A stretch of 64,000 nt of DNA. Source: Euryarchaeota archaeon UBA256. Lineage in GTDB: Archaea; Thermoplasmatota; Poseidoniia; Poseidoniales; Poseidoniaceae. Each line of letters starts with the position of its first letter. The stretch's first letter is position 1. The DNA lies in NCBI GenBank assembly GCA_002494645.1, contig DACE01000010.1:118856-182855 (forward strand), read 5' to 3'. The notes below the pieces were generated by a model. It saw only the letters and a list, made by a program, of their open reading frames with translations. It did not search any database and was not told where the DNA came from. Below are positions 44,929-54,094 of this stretch, one piece after another. Position numbers and translations under genes: made by a program.

Positions 44929-46896
44929 TCACTCAAGAAGGGCCGCGTCGTTCACCACAGCTGCTATGTCATCATCGTTTGAAAAGAGTTTTTCAACCTC
45001 AATAGCATCTTCAGCCTTGTTGAGGATATAAAATCCAAGGGGCACCAGCAAGAGAAGCAGAATGGCAACAGCAGGAAGAACCCATCCTGAAAGACCACCA
45101 AAGCCTTCGTCGGATTCTCCGAAGGATTTTGCATTCGCCGTGTCCATCAACATCACATTCACGGCGACGATGGAAGTAGCTGAGTGCCCGCCCGAATCGT
45201 TCGCTGCAAGGCCGCGCAATGAAAGTGTGTGATTACCGTCCACTTCGATGCCGGGCAGGTGCTCGAGTTGATGGACGATGGTTTTCAAGTCCAACTCGGC
45301 CGCAGTATCACCTTCATCAAAGGAATGAAGGTTCGCCCAATCGTCACGGAGATGGTTTGAGCGCCACTGTAGGGTGTCAATATTTCCGTTGAGCGTGATG
45401 TCGATGGAATCGCCTGGCATGAGGTGAATTCTGTCATCGACGCCAACTGCTGTATCGACCACGACACTGCGGGTGGCGTCCAACTGATAGTCTCGTTGGG
45501 CCGCTTCCATCACTGCAGCGAGAGCCTCTACATGACCGTGGCCGTAGACGTTGTTTTGGCGGTTCTTAGGCAGAAGATCCTCCGCACAGGGCTCATTTGA
45601 TGCCATGTAGTGGCATTGACGATACGTAGCAGTCTCTTGCAGAATGTTTCGAACGTCAAACGGTGAGAGGTCAGGGTTCGCCTGAAGCATCAAGGCAACC
45701 GTTCCTGCCGTACCTGGGGTAGCCATGCTGGTACCGCTGAAGGCCACATAGCCGTCTCCAGAATTGTGGGCAACGGACATCACATCGGAGCCAACAAAGG
45801 CAACGTTAGGCTTGATTCGACCTTCTTCAGTCGGCCCTTGACTGCTGTAGATGGCGATACTGGTGTCTTTGTCCAATGCACCGACCGTGATGGCATCTTC
45901 AGATGATCCGGGAGTACCGATTTGTGCCGAAACAAAGTTATTGCCCGCAGCGATGAGCATGGTGATACCCTGGCGTACCATCTCGTTTGACATGCGATTC
46001 ACGCTGTCTTCTTCGGACGAAGTCCATTCGATTGCTCCCGGCCCACCGAGGCTCATTGAGGCAGCGCGAATGTTGAATTCGTATCGGTAGTCCACGGTCC
46101 ACTGCATTCCCGCCATGACGGTTGCAAAGGAGCCAGATCCACCCGAATCAAGGACCTTGACACCAACGAGGAAGGCTCCGGGAGCCATTCCAGGGTGTTC
46201 ATAGGTTGGCGCACCAGTACCGGCGACTGTCCCAGCACAATGGCTTCCATGGCCTTGGTCATCATAGGCTTGAATTTCAGTACCGTTGGTCTTATCTGGA
46301 TTATTGACAGGGTCGTAAAATCCAATCACTTTGGGGTCGTTGGTCGAGTTATCATCGTCCATATCATCCAATCCAACGTGAAGGCTGTCAATTCCTGTGT
46401 CGATGACGGCAACTGTCACACCGGAGCCGTCGTAGCCGGTTTGCTGTTGGGCAAGGTCAACTTCGTGAACAACTGCAGCATCACCATTTTGAACTTCCAA
46501 AATGCCATCGAGCTCAAGCATAACCACGCCCGGTAGGGCAGTGGTCTCAAGGATCATGTTGTGCGGCACTCGCCCAGCAACGGCGTCGATAAGTGGGAGA
46601 CTCCACTGGTGGACATAGTCCACTTCCCGCTCGAGCATGGCGACATCCTCGTCGGTAGGTGTATGGTCGAAGTCAATGATGAGAGGAAGTGTGCCGTCTT
46701 CATCCAGGAAAAGTGGATGATTGTGGAATTTTTCAACCATGTCGCCGATGCCGTTTCCATCACGATCAACTGTGGTATTGACCCACCAGCCCTCGGAAAC
46801 GGACTCTTCGATGTGCTCTACGGGCATGGCCATGGAAACGAGAGGGAGAGCCATCAAAAGAAAACAGGCTACGGTCGTCACGCGCTTCATCAGCAT
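44929..46896 (-). CDS. Secreted subtilisin-like serine protease (S8) with membrane anchor
   Basis: The 655-residue protein has a signal peptide (about 3-23), an inhibitor-like propeptide region (about 65-140), and the S8 catalytic domain. The triad is visible: Asp in VAVIDTGID, His in GHGSHCAGT, Ser in GTSMATPG. The oxyanion Asn lies in AAGNN. A beta domain follows, then a membrane helix near residue 610-630 and a short acidic tail. A DRDGNGIGD calcium motif lies before the propeptide. Such anchored proteases are expected in protein-degrading heterotrophs. The start at 46896 follows GTGAG; 46890 is equally possible. Confidence 0.9.
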   Translation of the reverse strand: MLMKRVTTVACFLLMALPLVSMAMPVEHIEESVSEGWWVNTTVDRDGNGIGDMVEKFHNHPLFLDEDGTLPLIIDFDHTPTDEDVAMLEREVDYVHQWSLPLIDAVAGRVPHNMILETTALPGVVMLELDGILEVQNGDAAVVHEVDLAQQQTGYDGSGVTVAVIDTGIDSLHVGLDDMDDDNSTNDPKVIGFYDPVNNPDKTNGTEIQAYDDQGHGSHCAGTVAGTGAPTYEHPGMAPGAFLVGVKVLDSGGSGSFATVMAGMQWTVDYRYEFNIRAASMSLGGPGAIEWTSSEEDSVNRMSNEMVRQGITMLIAAGNNFVSAQIGTPGSSEDAITVGALDKDTSIAIYSSQGPTEEGRIKPNVAFVGSDVMSVAHNSGDGYVAFSGTSMATPGTAGTVALMLQANPDLSPFDVRNILQETATYRQCHYMASNEPCAEDLLPKNRQNNVYGHGHVEALAAVMEAAQRDYQLDATRSVVVDTAVGVDDRIHLMPGDSIDITLNGNIDTLQWRSNHLRDDWANLHSFDEGDTAAELDLKTIVHQLEHLPGIEVDGNHTLSLRGLAANDSGGHSATSIVAVNVMLMDTANAKSFGESDEGFGGLSGWVLPAVAILLLLLVPLGFYILNKAEDAIEVEKLFSNDDDIAAVVNDAALLE

Positions 46897-47012
46897 AGGC
46901 TCACTGACCTTTGCGAGACTGTGGAGGCTTTTCAAGGCATTGGGAGGGTGCTAAACACATCCGATGCATGAGCAATTGATTCAAAACACCCACTTCAAGG
47001 TAAATGACGGGT

Positions 47013-47023
47013 GAAATATTAAG
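47013..47023 (+). promoter_or_regulatory. Candidate TATA box of the giant membrane protein gene
   Basis: GAAATATTAAG lies about 31-41 bases upstream of the proposed TTG start at 47054, in an AT-rich stretch of the divergent gap. The distance suits an archaeal box A with a very short leader. Prediction only. Confidence 0.35.
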
Positions 47024-47053
47024 TGGAGAATTACAAATCCTGTACCGATTAAC

Positions 47054-50000
47054 TTGGCAGCACCACGTAGAAAACCTCAGCGACCTCGACCTGTTTCGGC
47101 CCCACAATCAGGCCCTGCTTATTCAGGCACAATTCTTCAAAACGGAGCGGGTCAATCCACACCGGTCATGACGGTGAGGCCAAATGCGAAGATGAATTCA
47201 GATGACCTTTTGTTGATGAAATTGTCACAAGGCATCATGATGGGCATAGGTTTTCTGGCCATCTGGGGCGGTATTTTCAGCGTCGCTTTTGATGACGAAG
47301 CAACGAATCAAAACTTTGCTGTGCTATTTGTTGGGGGCCTGGCCTCCTTTGCCGTTTCGATAGGAATCATTGAATTACAGAGCAAGAAGAATCAATATCA
47401 TCTGTATGACATTCAAAATTATTTCCTCGGCATTGCCTTCTTCTTCTCAACGGTTGGTGTGTTATGGGGTACCCGATATTTGATGGGCATAGCGACCGGA
47501 ACGTTCGAACTCGATTGGTTTGGCAACCCAGATGATTACAACGGTGGAGTTGAGTGGTCTCCAAACGCCTACGGGATTTATGCTCAATTGGCAGGCACGC
47601 TTCTGCTCACCTACGGGCATCACCGACTCCTCAAGCGATATTCCGGCGACACTAGTTTTGGTTGGGGCGTGGCCACTTATGCACCAATGGCCATCCTCAT
47701 CGCAGGTGTTGGGCCGTGGATTCGATGGTCTGAGAGTGTCGTCAGTTACGAACTCGGCATCAGCATCATTGTCCTGTCAATGGTTTCAATGGAAATGGCA
47801 CTTCGCTCAAATAAAGCACTCAATTTTGGAATCGTCGCCTTTGCCTCTGGCTTGGTTCCAATCATCTATGAAGTTCTCAACGATAACGCTCCTGCGGGTG
47901 GCGAAGGCGGAGCACTCTCCCTGATGGTATTCATCATCGCACTGCAAGGATCTTACGCTGCCCGACAAGATCTCCGCAAGGAAATCATGGAACGTGCCTC
48001 TATCTTCTTGGTCGGACAAGTTGTAGTCGCCCTGTTGCTAATGAGGAATGCAGATTTCAATTTGATTCTCGGCCCGTTGAGAACAGGTGATTTCCCAGTA
48101 CTTGATGCATACATTACACTGCCTGTTGCCTTGTGGTGCACGGTGTTACTTGCCTACTTCCCTGCTGTTCTCCAACAGCGCGTCCCTTGGATGCCAATCG
48201 GTTTGGCGGTTGCACTTGTTGTTTTGCCTACTGAAACATCAACTGTTCCGTGGGTTCTGAGCATCATCATGATTCCCTACATGGCATTTGTATCAAAGAT
48301 TGCACGAAGTTGGGTCGTCAATGCGACCTTGCTGGCCTTCAGTGCATCGTACCTTCTCACCGACATCATTGCAGCCAGCAATGGAGTGAGTACGAAATTG
48401 GCCTTTGGAGGAACCTATCTTCACATCATCCTCCCAATCTTCATCATTGCAGTCTCCGAATTCGGGCGTCGCCTTGAACGAATCAACCCCAGCACCAGTT
48501 TAGGGATGTTAGGATGTGTGGTCCTTTCACGAGCCATACTTGACCCTGAATGGTACATGCCATGGCTCTTGATCGGGTACATGATGGTCCTCAACTACAA
48601 CATCATACATTCTCAGCGAGACGATGTCTTAGAACATCGAAAAGAAACCACACTCGCCCTGGGCTTCACCTCCATCACCATCTTCCTCTTGACCTTCTTG
48701 GACGTCTTTGAAATGCCACCCTATGATGCATTGGACTTCCTTTCCAAGGACGGATTTGAACCGCAATTCATTGCATTGAGCCTCGCCATGTATGCCATGG
48801 CCCGGTTGGGACGTGAATTGGAATTCGACCTTGGGTCAATATTTGGCTGGCTAAGTCAAGGCTCAGCAGGCGCTCCGACCTTTGATGAGGCGACCAGCTC
48901 ATGGATTGTAGACACCAGTACGCCATCCGTCACGGTGGAGGACCTTGCGGATGCAGGTTGGACACCACTGTTCAGGCTCAGTCTTCTTACATCACTCACC
49001 ATGTTCGCTTTTTCAATATCAGACATCAGTCTTGGAAGTTTGGTCGAAACACCCTTCTGGGTCCTACTCATGGTCATCCCCGTCGGAATCCTGGTTTGGG
49101 AAATCACTAATTTAGATGAAATCTCTTCATCCACGAGAGCTGGGGGAGTGGCCCTTTTGGTGTTCCTAGCAGCGCCTATTTCTCTTCAGATGCAGTCATT
49201 GGCCTTTGACTCCAACGAAGACATGATCATTGCCGCTGTACTCCTTGACCTCATTCTTGTCTCAGCACCTCTTGCCGTCAACGCCCTCATCGCAAAACGA
49301 GGTATCGACAAGTCGGGGTTGGATTTCTTCGCCGACAGCCTTGCTTACGGCCTCTTAATGATTCTTGCATCCTTTGACAGTTCAGGCGGTATACTCCTTC
49401 TTCCGCTGGTATCCCTTGTTGCCTTTCGAACCATCCAGCATCGTCATTACGGTGTGACCTTATTGACACCCTTTGTCTTCCTTTTGTTAAGCGACAACTG
49501 GATGACTGGAAGCGGTGTCACAAGCACAATTATTGGTGCCTTGCCCTCGGATATCGGAGCCTACCTTCTCGATGGTCACCTCGGGCCGTTCTCCGCCCTT
49601 GCTGGAATCTTTGTTGCCACGCACATGAGCTTGAACATCTTGGTCATGCAGAGGGACGAAATGAAAGAGCCTGCCTATCATGAAGTCCTGGCATTCCTAT
49701 GGCTCGGCCTCGCGCTCCTTTCCGCTCTTCCCGATGGATATTGGTTGCCGGCGATTTTCTCGTTCCTCATGATGGCCTACCTTTGGTATAACAACAACAG
49801 CACTTACCTTCCTTACATGTTGGGTGTTCTCTTTATCTCCCTCTTCATCGGATTTAATTACAGTTCAACATTCTCAGCGACAAGTGAGATTGACGCTTGG
49901 AGTTGGAGTGGACTGATTGTAGGATTTGTTGGCAGCATGTTCAATCTTCTCCATGCCTATGGTCACCTCTTTAGAACAGACCCCGATGATGACGATGAAC

Positions 50001-51124
50001 AGAAGATTCAGGATTCAACTTCCTTACTTTCTTTGCAACTTGGGGTATTGGGTTATTTGATTGGATACGAAGTATTCTTCGGCATTGGTCCAGTTATTGG
50101 TTTGGCGATCTTGGCCTATTCTGCCTACCGAGGTGGACAGGCCTCCAACTTGCTCATTTTGCCGCCCCTCGTCACCTTCGCCATCGTTAACGTGATGATT
50201 CAATCCGACATTGGCACCATTGAGGACAGAACCTCCATTGCAGGGGCAATTCTTGCCGTGCAGGGAATTATATTCACGTTGCTATCGAACAAGGACGACC
50301 TTATCTATGACTGGGAGAGTATAGAATGGGCATCTGATGAGGATTTCTTTTCCTACATGGACCGATTGGGGCTTGTTGGAACCGCCTATACACTCATTGG
50401 CGTTTTCATGTTCTTGATTCCCGTTGATTTGACGTCTGTGGCTTATCTCATCACGACCATGTACCTTGTATTTGTTGGAATACAAGGATTCAGTGAAGAA
50501 CTTGATGCTCGTTGGCGCCGAGGCATCGGAGGCTATGGTTCCATCTTGACATCCTTCTTGTTCACAACCACCCTTGAGAACGACCTTTTCAATGCTGTTG
50601 GAATCGTCATGATGGGGTTGCTAGCACTCGGCTTTGGATTCCTGTTCATGCAACGAATGAACGAAAATGACGGCATTTACATTGAGGAAGAACTCCCCAT
50701 CGTACCGACCATTCCTGAGATTCAAACTGGAGGCGGCAACGCACCTCAAGAAGACCTCGTAGAAGAAGAACCAGAACCGGTCATCGCCACCACTGCAAAG
50801 GAAGAGGAACACCCAGAGGAAGACTCTCTGAGCACTTCAGAAGAAGGGGCATCAGCGGAGGAGTTTGATTGGGCGGAGGACGAAAGCGAAGACGAGGAAG
50901 AAGTTCAAAAAGTGCCGGAACCGGAACCACAAAAGCAACCGAAAGCCCCTACTCACAATGGTCTCTTGGATACTGGAGAAGGCTTTGCTGTTCGACTACC
51001 AAGCGATGCTGTTGACAACATTATTCAATCGATTCAACAAACGCCACATGAAGGATATATTCCAGTGGTTGCCTTTGGCCCATCAGGACAGATTATGCTC
51101 AATTTTGAGCCCACTAATAATTGA
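47054..51124 (+). CDS. Giant multi-pass membrane protein of unknown function
   Basis: This 1356-residue protein has a basic Pro-rich N-terminus and more than thirty predicted membrane helices up to about residue 1225. A long Glu/Pro-rich acidic tail (about 1230-1300) and a small C-terminal domain, GLLDTGEGFAVRLPSDAVDNII, follow. It superficially recalls DUF2339-type proteins, with a long run of helices and few conserved polar residues, but I cannot name the family. The start is uncertain: the first codon is TTG, and ATGs occur at 47168 and 47192. It stands alone, divergent from the subtilase. Confidence 0.6.
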   Translation: MAAPRRKPQRPRPVSAPQSGPAYSGTILQNGAGQSTPVMTVRPNAKMNSDDLLLMKLSQGIMMGIGFLAIWGGIFSVAFDDEATNQNFAVLFVGGLASFAVSIGIIELQSKKNQYHLYDIQNYFLGIAFFFSTVGVLWGTRYLMGIATGTFELDWFGNPDDYNGGVEWSPNAYGIYAQLAGTLLLTYGHHRLLKRYSGDTSFGWGVATYAPMAILIAGVGPWIRWSESVVSYELGISIIVLSMVSMEMALRSNKALNFGIVAFASGLVPIIYEVLNDNAPAGGEGGALSLMVFIIALQGSYAARQDLRKEIMERASIFLVGQVVVALLLMRNADFNLILGPLRTGDFPVLDAYITLPVALWCTVLLAYFPAVLQQRVPWMPIGLAVALVVLPTETSTVPWVLSIIMIPYMAFVSKIARSWVVNATLLAFSASYLLTDIIAASNGVSTKLAFGGTYLHIILPIFIIAVSEFGRRLERINPSTSLGMLGCVVLSRAILDPEWYMPWLLIGYMMVLNYNIIHSQRDDVLEHRKETTLALGFTSITIFLLTFLDVFEMPPYDALDFLSKDGFEPQFIALSLAMYAMARLGRELEFDLGSIFGWLSQGSAGAPTFDEATSSWIVDTSTPSVTVEDLADAGWTPLFRLSLLTSLTMFAFSISDISLGSLVETPFWVLLMVIPVGILVWEITNLDEISSSTRAGGVALLVFLAAPISLQMQSLAFDSNEDMIIAAVLLDLILVSAPLAVNALIAKRGIDKSGLDFFADSLAYGLLMILASFDSSGGILLLPLVSLVAFRTIQHRHYGVTLLTPFVFLLLSDNWMTGSGVTSTIIGALPSDIGAYLLDGHLGPFSALAGIFVATHMSLNILVMQRDEMKEPAYHEVLAFLWLGLALLSALPDGYWLPAIFSFLMMAYLWYNNNSTYLPYMLGVLFISLFIGFNYSSTFSATSEIDAWSWSGLIVGFVGSMFNLLHAYGHLFRTDPDDDDEQKIQDSTSLLSLQLGVLGYLIGYEVFFGIGPVIGLAILAYSAYRGGQASNLLILPPLVTFAIVNVMIQSDIGTIEDRTSIAGAILAVQGIIFTLLSNKDDLIYDWESIEWASDEDFFSYMDRLGLVGTAYTLIGVFMFLIPVDLTSVAYLITTMYLVFVGIQGFSEELDARWRRGIGGYGSILTSFLFTTTLENDLFNAVGIVMMGLLALGFGFLFMQRMNENDGIYIEEELPIVPTIPEIQTGGGNAPQEDLVEEEPEPVIATTAKEEEHPEEDSLSTSEEGASAEEFDWAEDESEDEEEVQKVPEPEPQKQPKAPTHNGLLDTGEGFAVRLPSDAVDNIIQSIQQTPHEGYIPVVAFGPSGQIMLNFEPTNN

Positions 51125-51181
51125 GAACCAAGAACGGGCTACCTGCGAAGAACAAAAACCCCCGAGGCCCTCAAAGGCTTC

Positions 51182-51730
51182 ATGGACGATAAGAGAAAGC
51201 GCATGGTTTGGATTGATCTTGAGATGACAGGCTTGGACCTTGAGCGTGAATCAATTATCGAAATCGCCACGGTTGTCACCGACAGCGAATTGAACATTGT
51301 GGCCGAGGGGCCTAATCTCGCGATTCGAGTGGACGAAACCCTCCTGGCTGGCATGGATGAGTGGAACACAAAACACCACTATGGAAGTGGTTTGGTTGAG
51401 CGTATTCACAACGAGGGCGTTGATGCAGCAGATGCGGAGCAACAAACTATTGAATTCCTAAAGCAGTGGATTGAACCTGGTACAGCACCACTGTGTGGCA
51501 ACAGTGTTTGGAACGACCGCCAGTTCCTCGCCAAAGAAATGCCAGATTTGCTTGAAATGCTCCACTATCGTATGGTTGACGTATCGACGATCAAGGAATT
51601 ATCGCGCAGATGGTACCCCAATGTATCGAGGTACAATAAAAAAGGAGCCCACAGGGCGCTTGATGACATCCTTGAATCCGTTGATGAATTGCGTTACTTC
51701 CGAGAGCAAATCTTCCTTCAAGATCTCTGA
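51182..51730 (+). CDS. orn: Oligoribonuclease (DEDDh 3'-5' exonuclease)
   Basis: The 182-residue protein is full length for Orn, which degrades di- to penta-ribonucleotides to mononucleotides. The DEDDh residues are visible: VWIDLEMTGLD (Asp/Glu), GNSVWNDRQFL (Asp) and the HRALDDI end with His and Asp. YRMVDVSTIKELSRRWYP is a family signature. Orn is mainly known from bacteria and eukaryotes; archaeal copies are uncommon, so transfer is likely. It overlaps the convergent xdhC gene by 13 bases. Confidence 0.94.
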   Translation: MDDKRKRMVWIDLEMTGLDLERESIIEIATVVTDSELNIVAEGPNLAIRVDETLLAGMDEWNTKHHYGSGLVERIHNEGVDAADAEQQTIEFLKQWIEPGTAPLCGNSVWNDRQFLAKEMPDLLEMLHYRMVDVSTIKELSRRWYPNVSRYNKKGAHRALDDILESVDELRYFREQIFLQDL

Positions 51731-52593
51731 CGCCAGGTGGGTTGGTCGGGTAAAACCCCCTTGTGCGCAGACAAAATTTGTGCCACAACTGCCACAGCAA
51801 TTTCTTCGGGCGACTCTGCCCCAATGTTGATACCAATTGGGCAGATGACTTGGTCGAGAAGATTCTGTGGGATTCCTTCGCCAAGGGCTTGTTGCTCAAA
51901 GGACTGCCATTTTGAACGGCTCCCAATCACGCCCACACGAGGGGCTTCACTACCATCCAATTGATGGCCAGCATCGTTGAATATGCCCAACAGCGAGAGC
52001 AAGCGTTCTTGGTCTTCTGACCAATCATGGCCGAGCAGCAAGATATCGGAAAACCGATTCAATGTATTCTCATTTTCCGATGCCATCAATTCGGATACGC
52101 TTGATGTGATACACTCTGCAGCACGGGGATAGAGTTCGATTGAAGAAAAATGTTCACGTGTATCGTGAACAGAGTAAGGCCATGCCATCCGGTCGAGTAG
52201 CCCAGCGATGGCTTCACCGCAATGGCCACCTCCCATGATCAAAACATGTGGCACCGGAATCATCACCTCAAGTGCGATGGTCACTCGACCCCCGCAAAGC
52301 GAATCAAGTGGTGTCACTTCATAGCCCTTCGCACCTTTGTTTAAACCGTATGTGAGCAGTTCAGCTTCAGGTTTTTCGGCTGATTCAAGAAGATCTTTGC
52401 AGCGTTGAAGAACGCGATGCTCAAGCCCTGCTCCGCCAACCGTCCCCCTCCATTGAAGGCCCTCACCACTCATTGCCAAGCGGGCACCAGTTTTTCCCGG
52501 TACACTACCGGAAGTTGTCAATACCGTTGCCAGAACGACCTTGTGACGTTCATCCAATTGTTTCAACGCCCAGGCTAAAACTTGAGCGGTCAT
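51718..52593 (-). CDS. xdhC: XdhC/CoxI family molybdenum-enzyme maturation protein
   Basis: The 291-residue protein has the XdhC pattern: an N-terminal domain with LATVLTTSGSVPGKTGARLAM and GTVGGAGLEHRVLQR, DSLCGGRVTIALEV, then a C-terminal Rossmann-like domain starting VLIMGGGHCGEAIAGLL. It ends with VICPIGINIGAESPEEIAVAVVAQIL. XdhC proteins bind molybdenum cofactor, help its sulfuration and insert it into xanthine-dehydrogenase-type enzymes. The likely client is the hydroxylase at 38.8-43.2 kb. It lies 34 bases after the MobA-like gene, in the same operon. Confidence 0.9.
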   Translation of the reverse strand: MTAQVLAWALKQLDERHKVVLATVLTTSGSVPGKTGARLAMSGEGLQWRGTVGGAGLEHRVLQRCKDLLESAEKPEAELLTYGLNKGAKGYEVTPLDSLCGGRVTIALEVMIPVPHVLIMGGGHCGEAIAGLLDRMAWPYSVHDTREHFSSIELYPRAAECITSSVSELMASENENTLNRFSDILLLGHDWSEDQERLLSLLGIFNDAGHQLDGSEAPRVGVIGSRSKWQSFEQQALGEGIPQNLLDQVICPIGINIGAESPEEIAVAVVAQILSAHKGVLPDQPTWRQRS

Positions 52594-52627
52594 GTTAACG
52601 GCTTGAAGCGCGCCCTCATATCCCTTG

Positions 52628-53230
52628 TCATTGTAAAAAATACGCCATGAGCTCCGTCTCGTGCTCCATCAATTGGAGCATGTCTTCTTGAGTATCGATG
52701 TTGAGGTGGAGATAGGGTGCATCAACATCCACAGGAAGAAAGGACACGATGTCTCGAAGCGGCGTGTTGGGTTTGCTTGCAAGCACAGTTTCCATGGAGG
52801 TTGTGTCAAAGACGACGGGATGCCCACGGGTCGTTCCATGTTTTGCACCAACGGGGCCGTCGTGGTTCAGCAAATCAACAACGACGGAGGTTGACCAACC
52901 CGGACGGTCAACAGGAGCCATAACCACGCGACGAGGCAAACGACCCAATTCATTCATCAGCGCCATCAACCCACGCTGGAGACTTCCTGTGCGACCTTCT
53001 TCTGGAGAAGCGTTGATGGCGATATTCGCATCAGGAAGAGCGAGCATCACGTCAACTGCCAATTCGGTACGCGTGACGACAACAATGGGTGAACAGCCTG
53101 CTCGACTGAGATGTTCATGAGCCAAAGCGACGAGGGATTTACCTCCGACTTCAACCAATGCCTTTGGTTGACCCAATCGAGTACTTGCACCTGCTGCAAG
53201 AACAATGGCAGCCGTTGACGCTCCTCCCAT
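52628..53230 (-). CDS. MobA/MocA-like molybdenum cofactor nucleotidyltransferase
   Basis: The 200-residue protein has the nucleotidyltransferase signature AAIVLAAGASTRLGQPKALVEVGGKSLV and a later GHPVVFD metal-side motif. It most resembles MocA/CTP:molybdopterin cytidylyltransferases and related MobA-like proteins that make the dinucleotide form of the cofactor. Pairing with xdhC supports that role. The ATG at 53230 is chosen; the open frame extends upstream only to a TTG codon at 53290. Nucleotide specificity (CTP or GTP) cannot be told from what is visible. Confidence 0.82.
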   Translation of the reverse strand: MGGASTAAIVLAAGASTRLGQPKALVEVGGKSLVALAHEHLSRAGCSPIVVVTRTELAVDVMLALPDANIAINASPEEGRTGSLQRGLMALMNELGRLPRRVVMAPVDRPGWSTSVVVDLLNHDGPVGAKHGTTRGHPVVFDTTSMETVLASKPNTPLRDIVSFLPVDVDAPYLHLNIDTQEDMLQLMEHETELMAYFLQ

Positions 53231-53304
53231 GAACGGAAGACGGGATGGACCCTCATTTGCATTGTGACTCTTAGGTTCATAAAGAGTCAAAATTTACATT
53301 CGTT

Positions 53305-54093
53305 ATGAGCAAGGCCACTCAATGGTACCCACCCGGTCATTGGACGAAGGAAATACGAGCCGCTCATCAACGTTCAATGGACCTGCTCCAAAGCATCACA
53401 GATGAATCTGATAGCATGGAACGGCTTGTTGGGAATCACGGTTTTGACCGCATTCTCATCAAAGGCAAATCAAGACGCACATACCTCATTGAAACACAGC
53501 CACACTACGACACTCAATTCGATGCTGAAATGGGGATGTTTGAGGAGTTGTCTTGGCGTTTTTTTATCACTGCAGGTGCTCGTAAAACAGATGTTCTATC
53601 CCTCAACAGTTTTTCCGTTTCTCTCTGTATCCATCCAGGAGGGCGTCATCGTTTGCTCCCGGTTGGAGACCAAATCGCAGCGCTCGCACTCTCTTTGAAG
53701 AATGATTCAATCACGGCGATGCGCATCCCGTTGCTTGCGCAATTTCTTGTTTCACCTCGAAGTGCCCTTGAGAATGTTTACCAGTTCAGTGAAGAGGGGG
53801 TCATCTTTGAAGATCCACACGATGTTGAATTTGATGAGGATGACGAATGGATGGCAGAAGAATTAGAACTGATGGAAGCGCCAATCCTTGAAGTTCACGA
53901 GTATTACGCTCAAGCCTACCACATCGACGTCAACGAATTTGAAACGCACTATATCGCTGAAGACAGTGAATTTGACCGATGGTCAGCAGAACTCGAAGAC
54001 CACGCCATACAATCGAACAAAACAGAACCCTGGCACCATAACGAAGAGAAGGTTTGGAGCCTTGAAGAACGGCTTCTTTCAGGCAGGAAATGA
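53305..54093 (+). CDS. Conserved-looking protein of unknown function, acidic C-terminus
   Basis: The 262-residue soluble protein is not recognised. Residues 1-155 look like a mixed alpha/beta fold (WRFFITAGARKTDVLSLNSFSVSLCIHPGG). Residues 165-262 are helical and strongly acidic (HDVEFDEDDEWMAEELELMEAP). No membrane helix or signal is visible. It is divergent from the MobA-like gene with 74 bases between starts, and it converges with the acyl-CoA dehydrogenase gene one base away. Codon use looks like its neighbours. Confidence 0.55.
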   Translation: MSKATQWYPPGHWTKEIRAAHQRSMDLLQSITDESDSMERLVGNHGFDRILIKGKSRRTYLIETQPHYDTQFDAEMGMFEELSWRFFITAGARKTDVLSLNSFSVSLCIHPGGRHRLLPVGDQIAALALSLKNDSITAMRIPLLAQFLVSPRSALENVYQFSEEGVIFEDPHDVEFDEDDEWMAEELELMEAPILEVHEYYAQAYHIDVNEFETHYIAEDSEFDRWSAELEDHAIQSNKTEPWHHNEEKVWSLEERLLSGRK

Positions 54094-54094
54094 T

